A stretch of 45,225 nucleotides of DNA from IMCC26256 sp037146835 (GTDB lineage: Bacteria; Actinomycetota; Acidimicrobiia; IMCC26256). A program made the translations under genes and the position numbers. A model generated the notes under the pieces. The model was given only the letters and a program-made list of their open reading frames with translations, was not told the origin of the DNA and ran no database searches. Where the stretch lies: contig JBAWWI010000006.1 in NCBI GenBank assembly GCA_037146835.1, forward strand, positions 1 to 45,225, given 5' to 3'. Of this stretch, positions 15,831 through 24,900 are shown piece by piece. Each line of letters opens with the position of its first letter. Position 1 is the stretch's first letter.

Positions 15831-15910
15831 ACTCCAATAGTCCTGACTCCAATAGTCGTGACTCCAATAGTCCTGACTCCAATAGTTGTGCCAGTAGTCG
15901 TGCCAGTAAT
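15831..15910. repeat. Four 15-nt tandem units plus two partial units
   Basis: ACTCCAATAGTCCTG, ACTCCAATAGTCGTG, ACTCCAATAGTCCTG and ACTCCAATAGTTGTG follow directly (15831-15890), then CCAGTAGTCGTG and CCAGTAATCC as decayed copies. They fill the spacer between the RpfB-like gene and rsmA. No spacers separate the units, so this is not CRISPR. Confidence 0.9.
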
Positions 15911-15948
15911 CCGCGCAGAGGGGCATCAAGCCTGCGACTATTCAGGGC

Positions 15949-16788
15949 GTGATTCTCCCTACCGCTACCTCTATTAGGGCGCTACTTGCAGAGCATGGTG
16001 CTGCGCCAAGTAGAGCCCTAGGTCAGCACTTCTTGGCAGATCCGAATACTGCTCGCAGGATTGTCCGACTCGCAGACCTCGAGCCAGGTGCTCGGGTATT
16101 AGAGATCGGGCCAGGGGTTGGTTCACTTACCGCTGCTCTACTCGAGGCAGATGCGCGCATCACCGCCCTTGAACTCGACAGACATGTGCTGCCGCTACTT
16201 GACGCGGTACTCGAGAGCACGGGGATGGCTGATCGCGTCAATGTCGTTCATGGCGACGCTATGACTGCAGACCTCGCTGCCATTAGCGGCGAGTCTCCAG
16301 TTATTTGTGTATCGAATCTCCCATACAACGTCGCGACCCCGATTGTGATGCGACTCCTCAACGAAGCCCCCAATGTGACACGCCTTCTTGTGATGGTGCA
16401 GCGCGAGGTTGGCGAGCGCATGGCTGCCAAGGTCGGTGGGCGTGAGTATGGAGCGGTGACTGTCAAGATTGCGTTCCATGGTGTCGCTCGGATGGTCGGC
16501 ACCGTTGCGCCATCGGTATTCCTCCCGCCCCCGAAAGTTGATTCAGCACTTGTGCGGATTGACCGGCATCCCCAATCAGTGGTTGATGTTTCATCGCGTG
16601 AGTTGCTGTTTGGGATTATTCAGACGGGCTTTGCTCAGAGGCGAAAGATGCTTCGCAGGGCGCTGGTTCCTTTGTTCGGAGATCGAACTCTTGAGCTATT
16701 GGAGGCAGCAGGGATCGATCCAGCTGCGCGTGCTGAGACAATCGAACTTCAAGCATGGGCAGCATTAGCGAGGGCCTCGGAGGCATGA
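15949..16788 (+). CDS. rsmA: 16S rRNA adenine N6,N6-dimethyltransferase
   Basis: A 279-residue enzyme (KsgA/RsmA) that dimethylates A1518 and A1519 of 16S rRNA during small-subunit assembly. Visible motifs are LGQHFLADPNTARRIV (near 25-40), the SAM-binding VLEIGPGVGSLTAALLE, and catalytic NLPYN starting at Asn123. The C-terminal helical domain is complete. Start is GTG; its stop overlaps the ispE start (ATGAG). rsmA-ispE is a conserved actinobacterial pair and often lies behind an rpf-type gene, as here. Confidence 0.96.
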   Translation: MILPTATSIRALLAEHGAAPSRALGQHFLADPNTARRIVRLADLEPGARVLEIGPGVGSLTAALLEADARITALELDRHVLPLLDAVLESTGMADRVNVVHGDAMTADLAAISGESPVICVSNLPYNVATPIVMRLLNEAPNVTRLLVMVQREVGERMAAKVGGREYGAVTVKIAFHGVARMVGTVAPSVFLPPPKVDSALVRIDRHPQSVVDVSSRELLFGIIQTGFAQRRKMLRRALVPLFGDRTLELLEAAGIDPAARAETIELQAWAALARASEA

Positions 16789-17660
16789 GGGCTAATGCAA
16801 AACTCACCCTTGCACTGCATGTGACCGGTGTGCTGCCCGATGGCTACCACTCACTTGATGCATTGGTTGTAGAGGTAGATGCCCCGAGCGATGTAATTAC
16901 CGTAAGTGAGAGCTTGAGTGATGCCTTGGCTGAGGGAGGAACAGGTATCTCCTGCAGCGTTCATGGGCCCGCGGTTAGCGGAGTCCCCTCGGACGATTCG
17001 AATCTTGCAGTGCGCGCTGCCCTAGCGCTACTCCCCGAAGGGAGTTCGCTCTCGATTGATATAGAGAAAAATATTCCGTCGGGCGCAGGGCTTGGTGGTG
17101 GATCGTCGGATGCTGCAGCAGTCATACGCGCTCTCAGTTTGGAGTACGGAGTCTCAGATGCCCGTGCTGACGAAGTAGCGCTGAGCCTCGGCGCAGATGT
17201 CCTGGTCTGCCTTCGTGGTGGCGTGAACCGAATGGAGGGGTTAGGAGAGATCGTGACTCCGCTCGCGTCTCCTACTGAACTCTCAGTAATTATCGCCACT
17301 CCGCCATTTCAGTGCTCTACGCCAGACGTATACCGAACTTGGGACGAGCTGGGTGGTCCCACCTCGCATCGGGTTATTGAGGCTCCAGGGCCATGGGCCA
17401 GCGTCTGGGCAGGGGAGTGGCGCAATGACCTAGAGCCGGCGGCCGAGAGGTTGGCCCCAGATTTGGTCGAGTTCAGGAAGATGGTCGAGAAGGTATGCGG
17501 GCGCCCGGCAATGCTTGCTGGGAGCGGCTCGTCCTACGCGGTAGTGATGCCTAATTCTGATGCTGCCGCTGCCGCAGCGACCCAAATAGCCACTATTAAG
17601 GGACTAAGAGCTTGGTCCGGACGCGTATCGACCGCCCCACAGGAGCGGTCGAGTACATAG
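16785..17660 (+). CDS. ispE: 4-diphosphocytidyl-2-C-methyl-D-erythritol kinase
   Basis: A 291-residue GHMP kinase of the MEP isoprenoid pathway that phosphorylates CDP-methylerythritol. The ATP motif is IPSGAGLGGGSSDAAA. The N-terminus ANAKLTLALHVTG matches the substrate-side signature, and MLAGSGSSYAV is the third GHMP motif. The start at 16785 was chosen because it overlaps the rsmA stop and begins at the family's usual N-terminus; an in-frame ATG ten codons upstream lies inside rsmA. Confidence 0.93.
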   Translation: MRANAKLTLALHVTGVLPDGYHSLDALVVEVDAPSDVITVSESLSDALAEGGTGISCSVHGPAVSGVPSDDSNLAVRAALALLPEGSSLSIDIEKNIPSGAGLGGGSSDAAAVIRALSLEYGVSDARADEVALSLGADVLVCLRGGVNRMEGLGEIVTPLASPTELSVIIATPPFQCSTPDVYRTWDELGGPTSHRVIEAPGPWASVWAGEWRNDLEPAAERLAPDLVEFRKMVEKVCGRPAMLAGSGSSYAVVMPNSDAAAAAATQIATIKGLRAWSGRVSTAPQERSST

Positions 17661-17682
17661 ATAAAAGCGAGTTTGGGTTCGG

Positions 17683-17784
17683 CTAGCGACCCTGCTGGCG
17701 ACGCGCCCAACGCGTCTTCTTCAACAGTTTCTTGTGCTTCTTTTTACGCATGCGCTTGCGGCGCTTTTTAATTAGTGAACCCAT
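17683..17784 (-). CDS. Actinobacterial ribosomal protein bS22
   Basis: A 33-residue Lys/Arg-rich protein beginning MGSLIKKRRKRM and continuing with a KKKHKKLLKKTRW core, then ARRQQGR. It matches the small-subunit protein bS22 of mycobacteria (as I recall, MGSVIKKRRKRM...KKHRKLLRRTR; also annotated AURKAIP1/COX24-domain). It is convergent with ispE and divergent from tRNA-Gln. No clear Shine-Dalgarno precedes the ATG; TATGTT lies ten bases upstream, so a very short leader or leaderless transcript is possible. Confidence 0.9.
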   Translation of the reverse strand: MGSLIKKRRKRMRKKKHKKLLKKTRWARRQQGR

Positions 17785-17883
17785 GAGGGTTGGAAACATA
17801 CCCGCAAGATGCTCCGGGTGTCACATCGTGCACACCCACGGTTCGGAAGGGCTTGGCGGGTAGTGTCACGGGACGAGCGTCCG

Positions 17884-17954
17884 TCGGGGGTGGTGTAACG
17901 GCAGCACGGGGTCCTTTGAAGTCCCAGGTCGGGGTTCGAAACCCTGCCCCCGAG
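17884..17954 (+). tRNA. tRNA-Gln (anticodon TTG)
   Basis: Acceptor TCGGGGG pairs with CCCCCGA (17947-17953), discriminator G at 17954. The D stem is GTGT/GCAC, the anticodon loop CTTTGAA has TTG in the anticodon position, and the T-arm is CGGGG-TTCGAAA-CCCTG. The anticodon stem has one T-T mismatch. CCA is not encoded (CCC follows). It stands alone between bS22 and glmU. Confidence 0.92.
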
Positions 17955-17966
17955 CCCGCTATCAAG

Positions 17967-17993
17967 GGCATACTGCCATTTTGGCGGTATGCC
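17967..17993 (+). terminator. Hairpin just after tRNA-Gln
   Basis: GGCATACTGCC and GGCGGTATGCC form an 11-bp stem (one T-G pair) with an ATTTT loop, 12 bases after the tRNA. There is no following T-run. It may be a terminator or a 3'-processing stem. Confidence 0.6.
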
Positions 17994-18010
17994 AAGATCG
18001 AGATAGGCGA

Positions 18011-18136
18011 GTAATAAGGCGAGTTAATAAGGCGAGTGCTACCCAGCCGTAAAGAGACCAAAAATCTCGAGCGCTGACCAGTAGATAATGACCAGTAGAT
18101 AATCCAGTAACCAGAATTAAGAGCCAGAATTAAGAG
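18011..18136. repeat. Three consecutive short tandem duplications before glmU
   Basis: Three arrays lie in one spacer: GTAATAAGGCGA / GTTAATAAGGCGA (18011-18035), TGACCAGTAGATAA twice and perfect (18075-18102), and CCAGAATTAAGAG twice and perfect (18111-18136). The last copy ends one base before an in-frame ATG upstream of the chosen glmU start. Confidence 0.85.
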
Positions 18137-18154
18137 ATGGAGGAGCGAGCGGAG

Positions 18155-19579
18155 ATGGCGTTGCAACGGCCTCTGGCCGCGATCGTGCTTGCAGCAGGCG
18201 AGGGGACGCGTATGCGCTCTGCGACCCCAAAGGTTCTGCACCCTCTCGCCGGGCGCCCGATGCTCGCGCACCTTGTTGATGCCTTGACCGCTCTCAGCAT
18301 TGACGAAATGCATATCGATCGTGTCGTCGTTGTAGTTGGGCACGGAGCTGAGCGCGTAACTACGACGCTTCAGGATGCGATCAGCACGTCAACGCCGGTC
18401 GACTTCGTTGAGCAGCCTGTGCAGCGCGGCACCGGTGACGCTACCGCCGTAGCTCTCAGCGCATTCTCTGAGGATGCAGGACTAGATGAAGATGATGTAG
18501 TTGTACTCGTAGCGGATGTCCCGTTGCTTCGCCACGAGACAATCGAGGAGCTAGTGCTTCTCCATCGCGCGAGTGATGCTGCAGCGACACTGCTTACGAT
18601 GCACCTAGATAACCCCACTGGTTACGGGCGCATTGTTCGCGACGCACGCGGACAAGTGGCGCGCATCGTGGAGCAGTCTGATGCAGACGAGAATGAATTA
18701 GCGATCACCGAAGTTAACCCTGCCATTTATTGCTTCAAGCGCAGCCTGCTTGCCCCGGCGCTCCGTCGCTTGACCGCCACTAACGCGCAGGGCGAGTATT
18801 ACCTCACCGACGTAATCGGAGTGCTTAGAGACGCTGGACATAGCGTCTCAGCCCTGACCGCCGATGATCATCTTGAGTGCATGGGTGTCAATGATCGAGT
18901 TCAGCTGAGCGCTGCAGAGCGAGTTCTGCGCGAACGCATCAATACTCGATGGATGCGTGAGGGGGTCACAATGGTTGATCCGAGCGCTACGTATATAGAT
19001 GCAAGTGTCACTCTCGAGGCCGATGTCCGACTCCTCCCGGGAACAATTCTTGAGGGCACAACAAGGGTTGGTGCCGGGGCAAGCATTGGGCCCAATTCTC
19101 GACTAATCAATACGCAAGTGGGTGAGCGCTCAGTTGTGCAGAGCACGAATGCTCGCGACTCTGAGATTGGCCCCGACTGCACAGTGGGCCCATACGCATC
19201 GTTAAGGCCAGGGACGAGACTCGCTGCTGGGGTCCATGTCGGTACCTATGTGGAGTTAAAGAACGTTGAGGTCGACGAGGGAGCGAAGATCCCACACCTT
19301 GCATATATCGGTGATGCAAAGATAGGTGCTCGCTCCAATATTGGAGCCGGGACCATAACTGCGAACTACGACGGCAAGATGAAGCATCAGAGCATTATTG
19401 GAGCCGATGTTCGCATCGGATCCAATACGGTTCTGCGTGCACCAGTAAGTATTGGCGACGGTGCGTATACCGCCGCTGGATCAGTTGTTACACGTGATGT
19501 CCCACCAGGAGCGCTCGCTAAGGGTGTTCCTGCCGAGATAGATGAAGGTTGGGCCGATCGGCTCGAGGAAGGATCCTGA
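18155..19579 (+). CDS. glmU: Bifunctional UDP-N-acetylglucosamine pyrophosphorylase / glucosamine-1-phosphate acetyltransferase
   Basis: A 474-residue two-domain enzyme that makes UDP-GlcNAc for the cell wall. The N-terminal uridyltransferase carries VLAAGEGTRM(R)S (14-22 region), QPVQRGTGDA and VADVPLLR. The C-terminal acetyltransferase is a left-handed beta-helix with IGPNSRL, LKNVEVDEGAKIPHLAYIGDA, the NIGAGTITANYDG segment and the catalytic-His region. The ATG at 18155 was chosen because GGAGGAG lies eight bases before it; an ATG at 18137 is in frame. The prs start lies two bases after the stop. Confidence 0.95.
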   Translation: MALQRPLAAIVLAAGEGTRMRSATPKVLHPLAGRPMLAHLVDALTALSIDEMHIDRVVVVVGHGAERVTTTLQDAISTSTPVDFVEQPVQRGTGDATAVALSAFSEDAGLDEDDVVVLVADVPLLRHETIEELVLLHRASDAAATLLTMHLDNPTGYGRIVRDARGQVARIVEQSDADENELAITEVNPAIYCFKRSLLAPALRRLTATNAQGEYYLTDVIGVLRDAGHSVSALTADDHLECMGVNDRVQLSAAERVLRERINTRWMREGVTMVDPSATYIDASVTLEADVRLLPGTILEGTTRVGAGASIGPNSRLINTQVGERSVVQSTNARDSEIGPDCTVGPYASLRPGTRLAAGVHVGTYVELKNVEVDEGAKIPHLAYIGDAKIGARSNIGAGTITANYDGKMKHQSIIGADVRIGSNTVLRAPVSIGDGAYTAAGSVVTRDVPPGALAKGVPAEIDEGWADRLEEGS

Positions 19580-19580
19580 A

Positions 19581-20570
19581 ATGGAACTCGTACCTACTAA
19601 ACGGCTTCAACTCTTCGCAGGGCGAGGCAACTCTGAGCTGAGCAACGAAATATCGGCCGCGCTTGATGTCCCTCTAGGAGCGGTAGTTCTCTCGACCTTC
19701 GCTAACGGCGAGATCTACTGCCGTTATGGCGAGAGCATCAGAGGCTCAGATGTTTTTATTATTCAGAGCCACTGCGAGCCAATCAACGAGCGCGTCATGG
19801 AGATGCTGATCATGATCGATGCCGCGAAGCGCGCATCGGCAAAACGCATTACCGCAGTCACTCCCTTCTATGGCTATGCACGTCAGGATCGCAAGGCAGA
19901 GGGGCGCGAACCGATTACCGCTCGACTCATTGCAGATCTCATCACTGTTGCTGGCGCAGACCGCGTCGTCACTGTCGACCTGCACACCGGCCAGATTCAA
20001 GGTTTCTTTGATATGCCGGTTGACCACCTCACCGCTGTGCCTCTGCTTGCTGAGTATTTCGCAAAAGGAATTACTCCAGGGGAAGAGGTAACAGTCGTCT
20101 CTCCAGACGCTGGTGGCGGAAAACTGGTTCGCCGCTTCTCTAACTATCTTGCCGAGTACGACATTGCGGCCGAGCTTGCCTTTATTGACAAGCGACGCCC
20201 AAAGGGGACCCACAACATCGCTGTAGCCAATGAGGTTGTCGGTGAGGTTGCTGGGCGCCACTGTGTCCTTGTTGACGACATGATCGATACCGCAGGCACC
20301 GTTGCTGCGGCTGCTGGGCTTCTAAAAGAGCGTGGCGCTGCCTCTGTGCGCGTGCTTGCTACCCATGGACTCCTCTCCGGGCCAGCTATCGAGAGGCTCA
20401 AGGCAGCCCCGGTTGAGGAGGTCGTTGTGACTAATACGATCCCGATCCCAGAGGAGAAGCGCTTCGACCGATTGACGGTGCTCTCGATTGCCACGATCAT
20501 CGCCGATGCCCTTGATGCTGTATTTGAGGACACCTCGGTGAGCGAACTCTTCCGCGGAGACAACGTTTAA
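19581..20570 (+). CDS. prs: Ribose-phosphate pyrophosphokinase (PRPP synthase)
   Basis: A 329-residue enzyme that makes PRPP from ribose-5-phosphate and ATP. Signatures are FANGEIYCRYGESIRG, PFYGYARQDRK, VTVDLHTGQIQGFFD, VVSPDAGGGKLVRR and the PRPP-binding VLVDDMIDTAGT. The start at 19581 is preceded by GAGGAAGG; an upstream in-frame ATG lies inside glmU. glmU-prs adjacency is common in Gram-positive bacteria. Confidence 0.96.
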   Translation: MELVPTKRLQLFAGRGNSELSNEISAALDVPLGAVVLSTFANGEIYCRYGESIRGSDVFIIQSHCEPINERVMEMLIMIDAAKRASAKRITAVTPFYGYARQDRKAEGREPITARLIADLITVAGADRVVTVDLHTGQIQGFFDMPVDHLTAVPLLAEYFAKGITPGEEVTVVSPDAGGGKLVRRFSNYLAEYDIAAELAFIDKRRPKGTHNIAVANEVVGEVAGRHCVLVDDMIDTAGTVAAAAGLLKERGAASVRVLATHGLLSGPAIERLKAAPVEEVVVTNTIPIPEEKRFDRLTVLSIATIIADALDAVFEDTSVSELFRGDNV

Positions 20571-20585
20571 CACGCTTAGCCCGGG

Positions 20586-20613
20586 TTCGGGTAGCCTTGC
20601 GTAGCCCGAATTT
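20586..20613 (+). terminator. Hairpin after prs
   Basis: TTCGGG (20586-20591) pairs with CCCGAA (20605-20610), followed by TTTAT. Flanking AGCCC/GGGCT adds possible pairing. It lies between prs and rplY. Confidence 0.5.
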
Positions 20614-20700
20614 ATGGGCTAAATCCTCTCCGTTTGGCCGTATGCCACCTCGGCAGGCCACAATAGGGACCCCACAAACACTTTAAGGACGCATAGCGCC

Positions 20701-21321
20701 ATGACTGACGCAACTCTTCTCGCAACAAACCGAACCTCACGCGGCTCCGGCCCGGCCGGGCGCATGCGTAATGCAGGCGATGTACCGGCAGTCATTTACG
20801 GACTCGGTGCGGATACCGTGACCATCTCCGTCTCGGCCCGCGAACTTGATCGCATTCTCCACTCGGACACTGGGGTCAACAGCCTCATCTCCCTGAGCGT
20901 CGAGGGCGAAGAGGTTCTTGCGCTTGCTCGTCAGATTCAGCGACACGCAACGCGAGGAATCCTTCAGCATGTCGACTTCATTCGCGTTCGTCGCGATACT
21001 GCGGTATCCGCTGAGGTGCCTCTGCACTTGGTCGGCGAAGCGCCGGGAACCAAGCAGGGCGGAAAACTCGAGCAGCAGCTCTTCACAGTTACCGTCTCCG
21101 CAAAGCCCGACAAGATTCCTTCCTCAATTGAGATCGACATCTCTGGCCTTGAGCTTGGTGACCAGATTCACGCAGCGGACATTCCAGTTAGCGATGGCGT
21201 CGTGATAGCGCTTCCTGGTGACGCGCTTGTTGTTCAGGTTGCAGTTCCTCGTGGTTTGACTGATGGTGAAGGTGGCGAGGGCGCCGAGGGTGCCGAGGGC
21301 GCAGAGTCCGCCGAGGCCTAG
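20701..21321 (+). CDS. rplY: Ribosomal protein bL25 / general stress protein Ctc
   Basis: A 206-residue long-form bL25 that binds 5S rRNA. The N-terminal L25 domain (1-95: TNRTSRGSGPAGRMRNAG, VPAVIYG, HVDFIRV) is followed by the TL5/Ctc C-terminal beta domain (100-190). The last 20 residues are a Gly-Glu-Ala repeat (GEGAEGAEGAESAEA), an acidic low-complexity tail. AAGGACG precedes the ATG. It stands 3 bases before pth, the usual rplY-pth pair. Confidence 0.95.
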   Translation: MTDATLLATNRTSRGSGPAGRMRNAGDVPAVIYGLGADTVTISVSARELDRILHSDTGVNSLISLSVEGEEVLALARQIQRHATRGILQHVDFIRVRRDTAVSAEVPLHLVGEAPGTKQGGKLEQQLFTVTVSAKPDKIPSSIEIDISGLELGDQIHAADIPVSDGVVIALPGDALVVQVAVPRGLTDGEGGEGAEGAEGAESAEA

Positions 21322-21324
21322 TCA

Positions 21325-21927
21325 ATGCCGCGGCGCTCTCCTGATGCGGCGCGTAGGGGTACCCCAGCCGACTACTTGGTAGTTGGTCTAGGAAACCCAG
21401 GCGATGAATATGCGCGTACGCGACACAACGTAGGCACAGACGTTATTGAGATTCTCGCCAAGCGTCACTCTGCGAAGTTGCGTAAGGGTAAAGAGCGCGC
21501 CTTCGTCGACGAAGTTCGTGTTGGCGAGTCGAGGGTAGCGATGGCGATACCACAGACATACATGAACGACTCCGGAGATGCGGTTCGCCTGCTCGCCCAC
21601 CGCTACGGCGTGACGACTGAGCAAATAATTATTCTTCATGACGAGCTAGATCTTCCGGTGGCCGCGCTGCGCATCAAAGAGGGTGGCGGACTAGCGGGGC
21701 ACAACGGCCTGCGCTCCATTAAGTCTCATCTGCACTCTGATGCGTTTCTTCGAGTGCGAATCGGAGTTGGGAAGCCAACTAACAGTGCTCAAGGTGCAGA
21801 CCACGTTTTGGATCGATTCTCCAAGCGCGATCGCAAAGAAATTGACGTGACCCTTGAACTCGCTGCCGATGCTGTTGAGGCAATCGTCTCGGATGGTGTC
21901 GAGGCCGCGATGAACCGATTTAACTAA
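21325..21927 (+). CDS. pth: Peptidyl-tRNA hydrolase
   Basis: A 200-residue enzyme that recycles peptidyl-tRNA released from stalled ribosomes. Active-site residues correspond to E. coli Asn10, His20, Asn68 and Asp93: Asn24 in GLGNPG, His34 in TRHNVG, Asn81 in YMNDSG and Asp106 in LHDELDL. GLAGHNGLRSI is the second signature. It has an N-terminal extension of about 15 residues. It is followed 8 bases later by mfd. Confidence 0.96.
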   Translation: MPRRSPDAARRGTPADYLVVGLGNPGDEYARTRHNVGTDVIEILAKRHSAKLRKGKERAFVDEVRVGESRVAMAIPQTYMNDSGDAVRLLAHRYGVTTEQIIILHDELDLPVAALRIKEGGGLAGHNGLRSIKSHLHSDAFLRVRIGVGKPTNSAQGADHVLDRFSKRDRKEIDVTLELAADAVEAIVSDGVEAAMNRFN

Positions 21928-21935
21928 GACCCCTC

Positions 21936-24900
21936 GTGCCGACACCTCCTCTACACGCGCTACCAGCGCTCCTCTTTGAAGACCCAGCAGTTATGGCCGC
22001 TGCCGCTGCCGCTGAGTTGGTCTCAGTCCCAGATGCGGCCCGCCCGTTATTCATCGCTGCATTAAATCGGCTGACGGGTAGGCGCCCTCTCCTTGTTGCA
22101 GCACCGACAGCCGCTGAGGCCGAGCGCATAGCGGGTGACCTAATCCCGCTGCTTGGCGCTGAGGCGGTTGAGTTGTTCCCAGCATGGGAGACCCTGCCCT
22201 TCGAGAGGGTCTCGCCGAATCTTGAGACGATGGGGCGAAGGCTCCGCGTTATGTGGCGCCTACGCACTGACGATGAAACGCTCTCTGTAATTGTTGCTCC
22301 CGTGCGTGCTCTCGTGCAGAGGCTCGGCCCTCATGTTGAGGATGTAGAGCCCATAATCCTGAGAGCTGGCGAACAGGTAGATCGCGATGCGCTTGTTCAG
22401 AGCCTCGTAGAAGCAGGTTATCGACGCGAGTATCAGGTTGAGGCGCGCGGCGAGGTCGCAGTACGCGGTTCAATCGTTGACGTTTATCCATCAACCGCTG
22501 ATCATCCGGTTCGCATTGATCTCTGGGGTGATGAGGTTGAGCGACTCTCTGGATTCTCAGTTACAGATCAGCGCTCAACGCGCGATCTAGAGGAAGTGAC
22601 GATCTTCCCCGCAAGAGAGTTGCTACCTACGCCCGAGGTTAGAGAACGCGCGCGACTTCTAATTAGTGAGGCACCTTGGGGCCGTGAGCAATGGGAGCGA
22701 TTGTCTGAGGGCCAGACCTTCGACGGAATGGAGTCATGGCTACCGTGGCTCTCCGGAGATGAGCATCTGCTTACCGATCTACTGCCGGCTCGCTCACAGG
22801 TATTGCTGCTCGAGCCTCGAAGACTCCGTGACCGCGCGGGTGACCTGTTAGCCGACGAAGATGCCCTAGCCGGAGTGCTTGCAGGAACCTGGGGTGCAGA
22901 GCCCGATGCGCTCGCTCGCCTTACCCTTAATTTCGACCGCCTTCTGAGTAGCAGCAAGGCGATGGTCACAAATATTCTCGGGAGCCCAGATCGCCCTGAG
23001 ACTCTGCATTTTGCTGCCTCTGCTTTTGATCCGGTGGTCGGTGACTCTGAGGCTCTGGCAGATCGTGTGCGCCAGCTTCGCAACTCAGGTGTTCGCGTTG
23101 TTGTTGCCGCTGAGGGCCCTGCGAGCGCGAGACGCCTCTCTGAGGTACTCACCAACGAGAGTATTGATGCTCCCTACTTAGAGTTACCTCTCGTTACTGC
23201 TGGAGCGGTGAGTGTTGTTGTTGCACCGATCGAGCGAGGTGTCGTCTCTGTAGCGTCGGGAATAGCGCTCATTGCAGAGGCAGATCTATCTGGGAGAAGG
23301 CGCGTCCATCGTAAAGCGCGAGGTGCGCGTCGCTCCGCTGATTACTACGACGATCTGAAGGTCGGCGACTACGTAGTTCACCAGGTGCACGGAGTTGGGC
23401 GTTTTGAGGGGATGGGGAAACGCTCTATCGGTGGAGTGGAGCGCGACTACCTCATGCTTGCGTATCGAGGTAGTGATCGCTTATATGTCCCGACTGATCA
23501 GATCTCAACAGTTCGTAGATATACGGGTGGCGATAGCCCAAGCCTTTCTCGCATGGGTGGCGCCGAGTGGCAGAAGACGCGAAGCAAAGTTCGTAACGCG
23601 GTAGCCGCAATCGCTGCCGAACTCGTGACTCTTTACCGAACCCGCCTAGCGACGCCAGGGCATGCCTTTGGGCCTGATACGCCTTGGCAGCGCGAGATGG
23701 AGGATGCCTTCCCATACGAAGAGACGCCGGACCAAATGCAGGCCATCATCGAGGTTAAGGAAGACATGGAGCGCTCAACTCCAATGGACCGGCTTGTCTG
23801 TGGTGATGTTGGTTACGGCAAGACGGAGATCGCTATCCGCGCAGCTTTTAAAGCCGTGCAGGAAGGTAAGCAGGTTGGGGTCTTAGTCCCCACAACTCTG
23901 CTTGCGAATCAACATGGGGAGACTTTTCGTGAACGCTTCTCCGGATTTCCAGTGCGTGTCGAGGTGCTCTCTAGGTTCCTAACAACAAAAGAGCAGAACG
24001 TCGTTGTTGAGGGGGTAACTACTGGGCAGGTCGATATTGTCATCGGTACCCACCGCCTTCTCTCCGAGGACCTTGCATTCAAGGACCTTGGGCTTCTTAT
24101 TATCGATGAGGAGCAGCGATTCGGCGTCGAGCACAAAGAGAAGATCAAACACCTACGTGCTCATGTTGATGTACTGACTCTCTCGGCCACCCCGATTCCG
24201 CGCACGTTAGAGATGAGTCTCACTGGAATCCGAGACCTCTCGTTGGTGCAGACGCCACCAGAAGAACGTCAACCGATCCTCACCTATGTAGGGGAGTACG
24301 ACGAGAGGGCTGTATCGGAGGCGATTCGACGCGAACTCCTGCGAGAAGGGCAGGTCTTCTATGTCCATAATCGCGTGCAGGATATTGACCACGTAGCAGA
24401 GCAAATTCGTGAGCTGGTGCCAGAGGCGCGTGTTGTAATTGCCCATGGTCAGATGGATGAGGGTTTACTCGAGAGAACAGTCATTGATTTTGCGGATCGG
24501 AAGTCAGATGTCTTGGTCTGCACAACGATCGTCGAGAGCGGCCTCGATCTTCCTATGGCCAATACCCTTGTTGTCGACAGGGCGGACCTCCTAGGTCTCG
24601 CGCAGCTTTATCAATTGCGCGGGAGAGTTGGGCGACGCGGCCATCGCGCATATGCATACCTTCTGCACCCTCGAGACAAAGTGCTATCAGAGGAGGCATA
24701 TGAGAGGTTGAAGGCGATCGGTGAATTTACGGACCTTGGTTCGGGGTTCAAGCTCGCGATGCGTGATCTAGAGATTCGCGGCGCTGGAAACATGCTCGGT
24801 GGAGCCCAGAGTGGGCATATTGCCGCGGTCGGATTTGATCTCTACTGCGAGCTTGTCACCGAGGCAGTTAGCGAACTCAAGGGCGAGCGCATTGAACAGC

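Noticed and set aside
15831..15910. 15-base repeat array as a CRISPR
   Set aside because: Units are directly contiguous with no spacers, and no cas genes are near.
20144..20563. 139-codon minus-strand frame within prs
   Set aside because: Ser/Thr-rich shadow of the conserved PRPP synthase.
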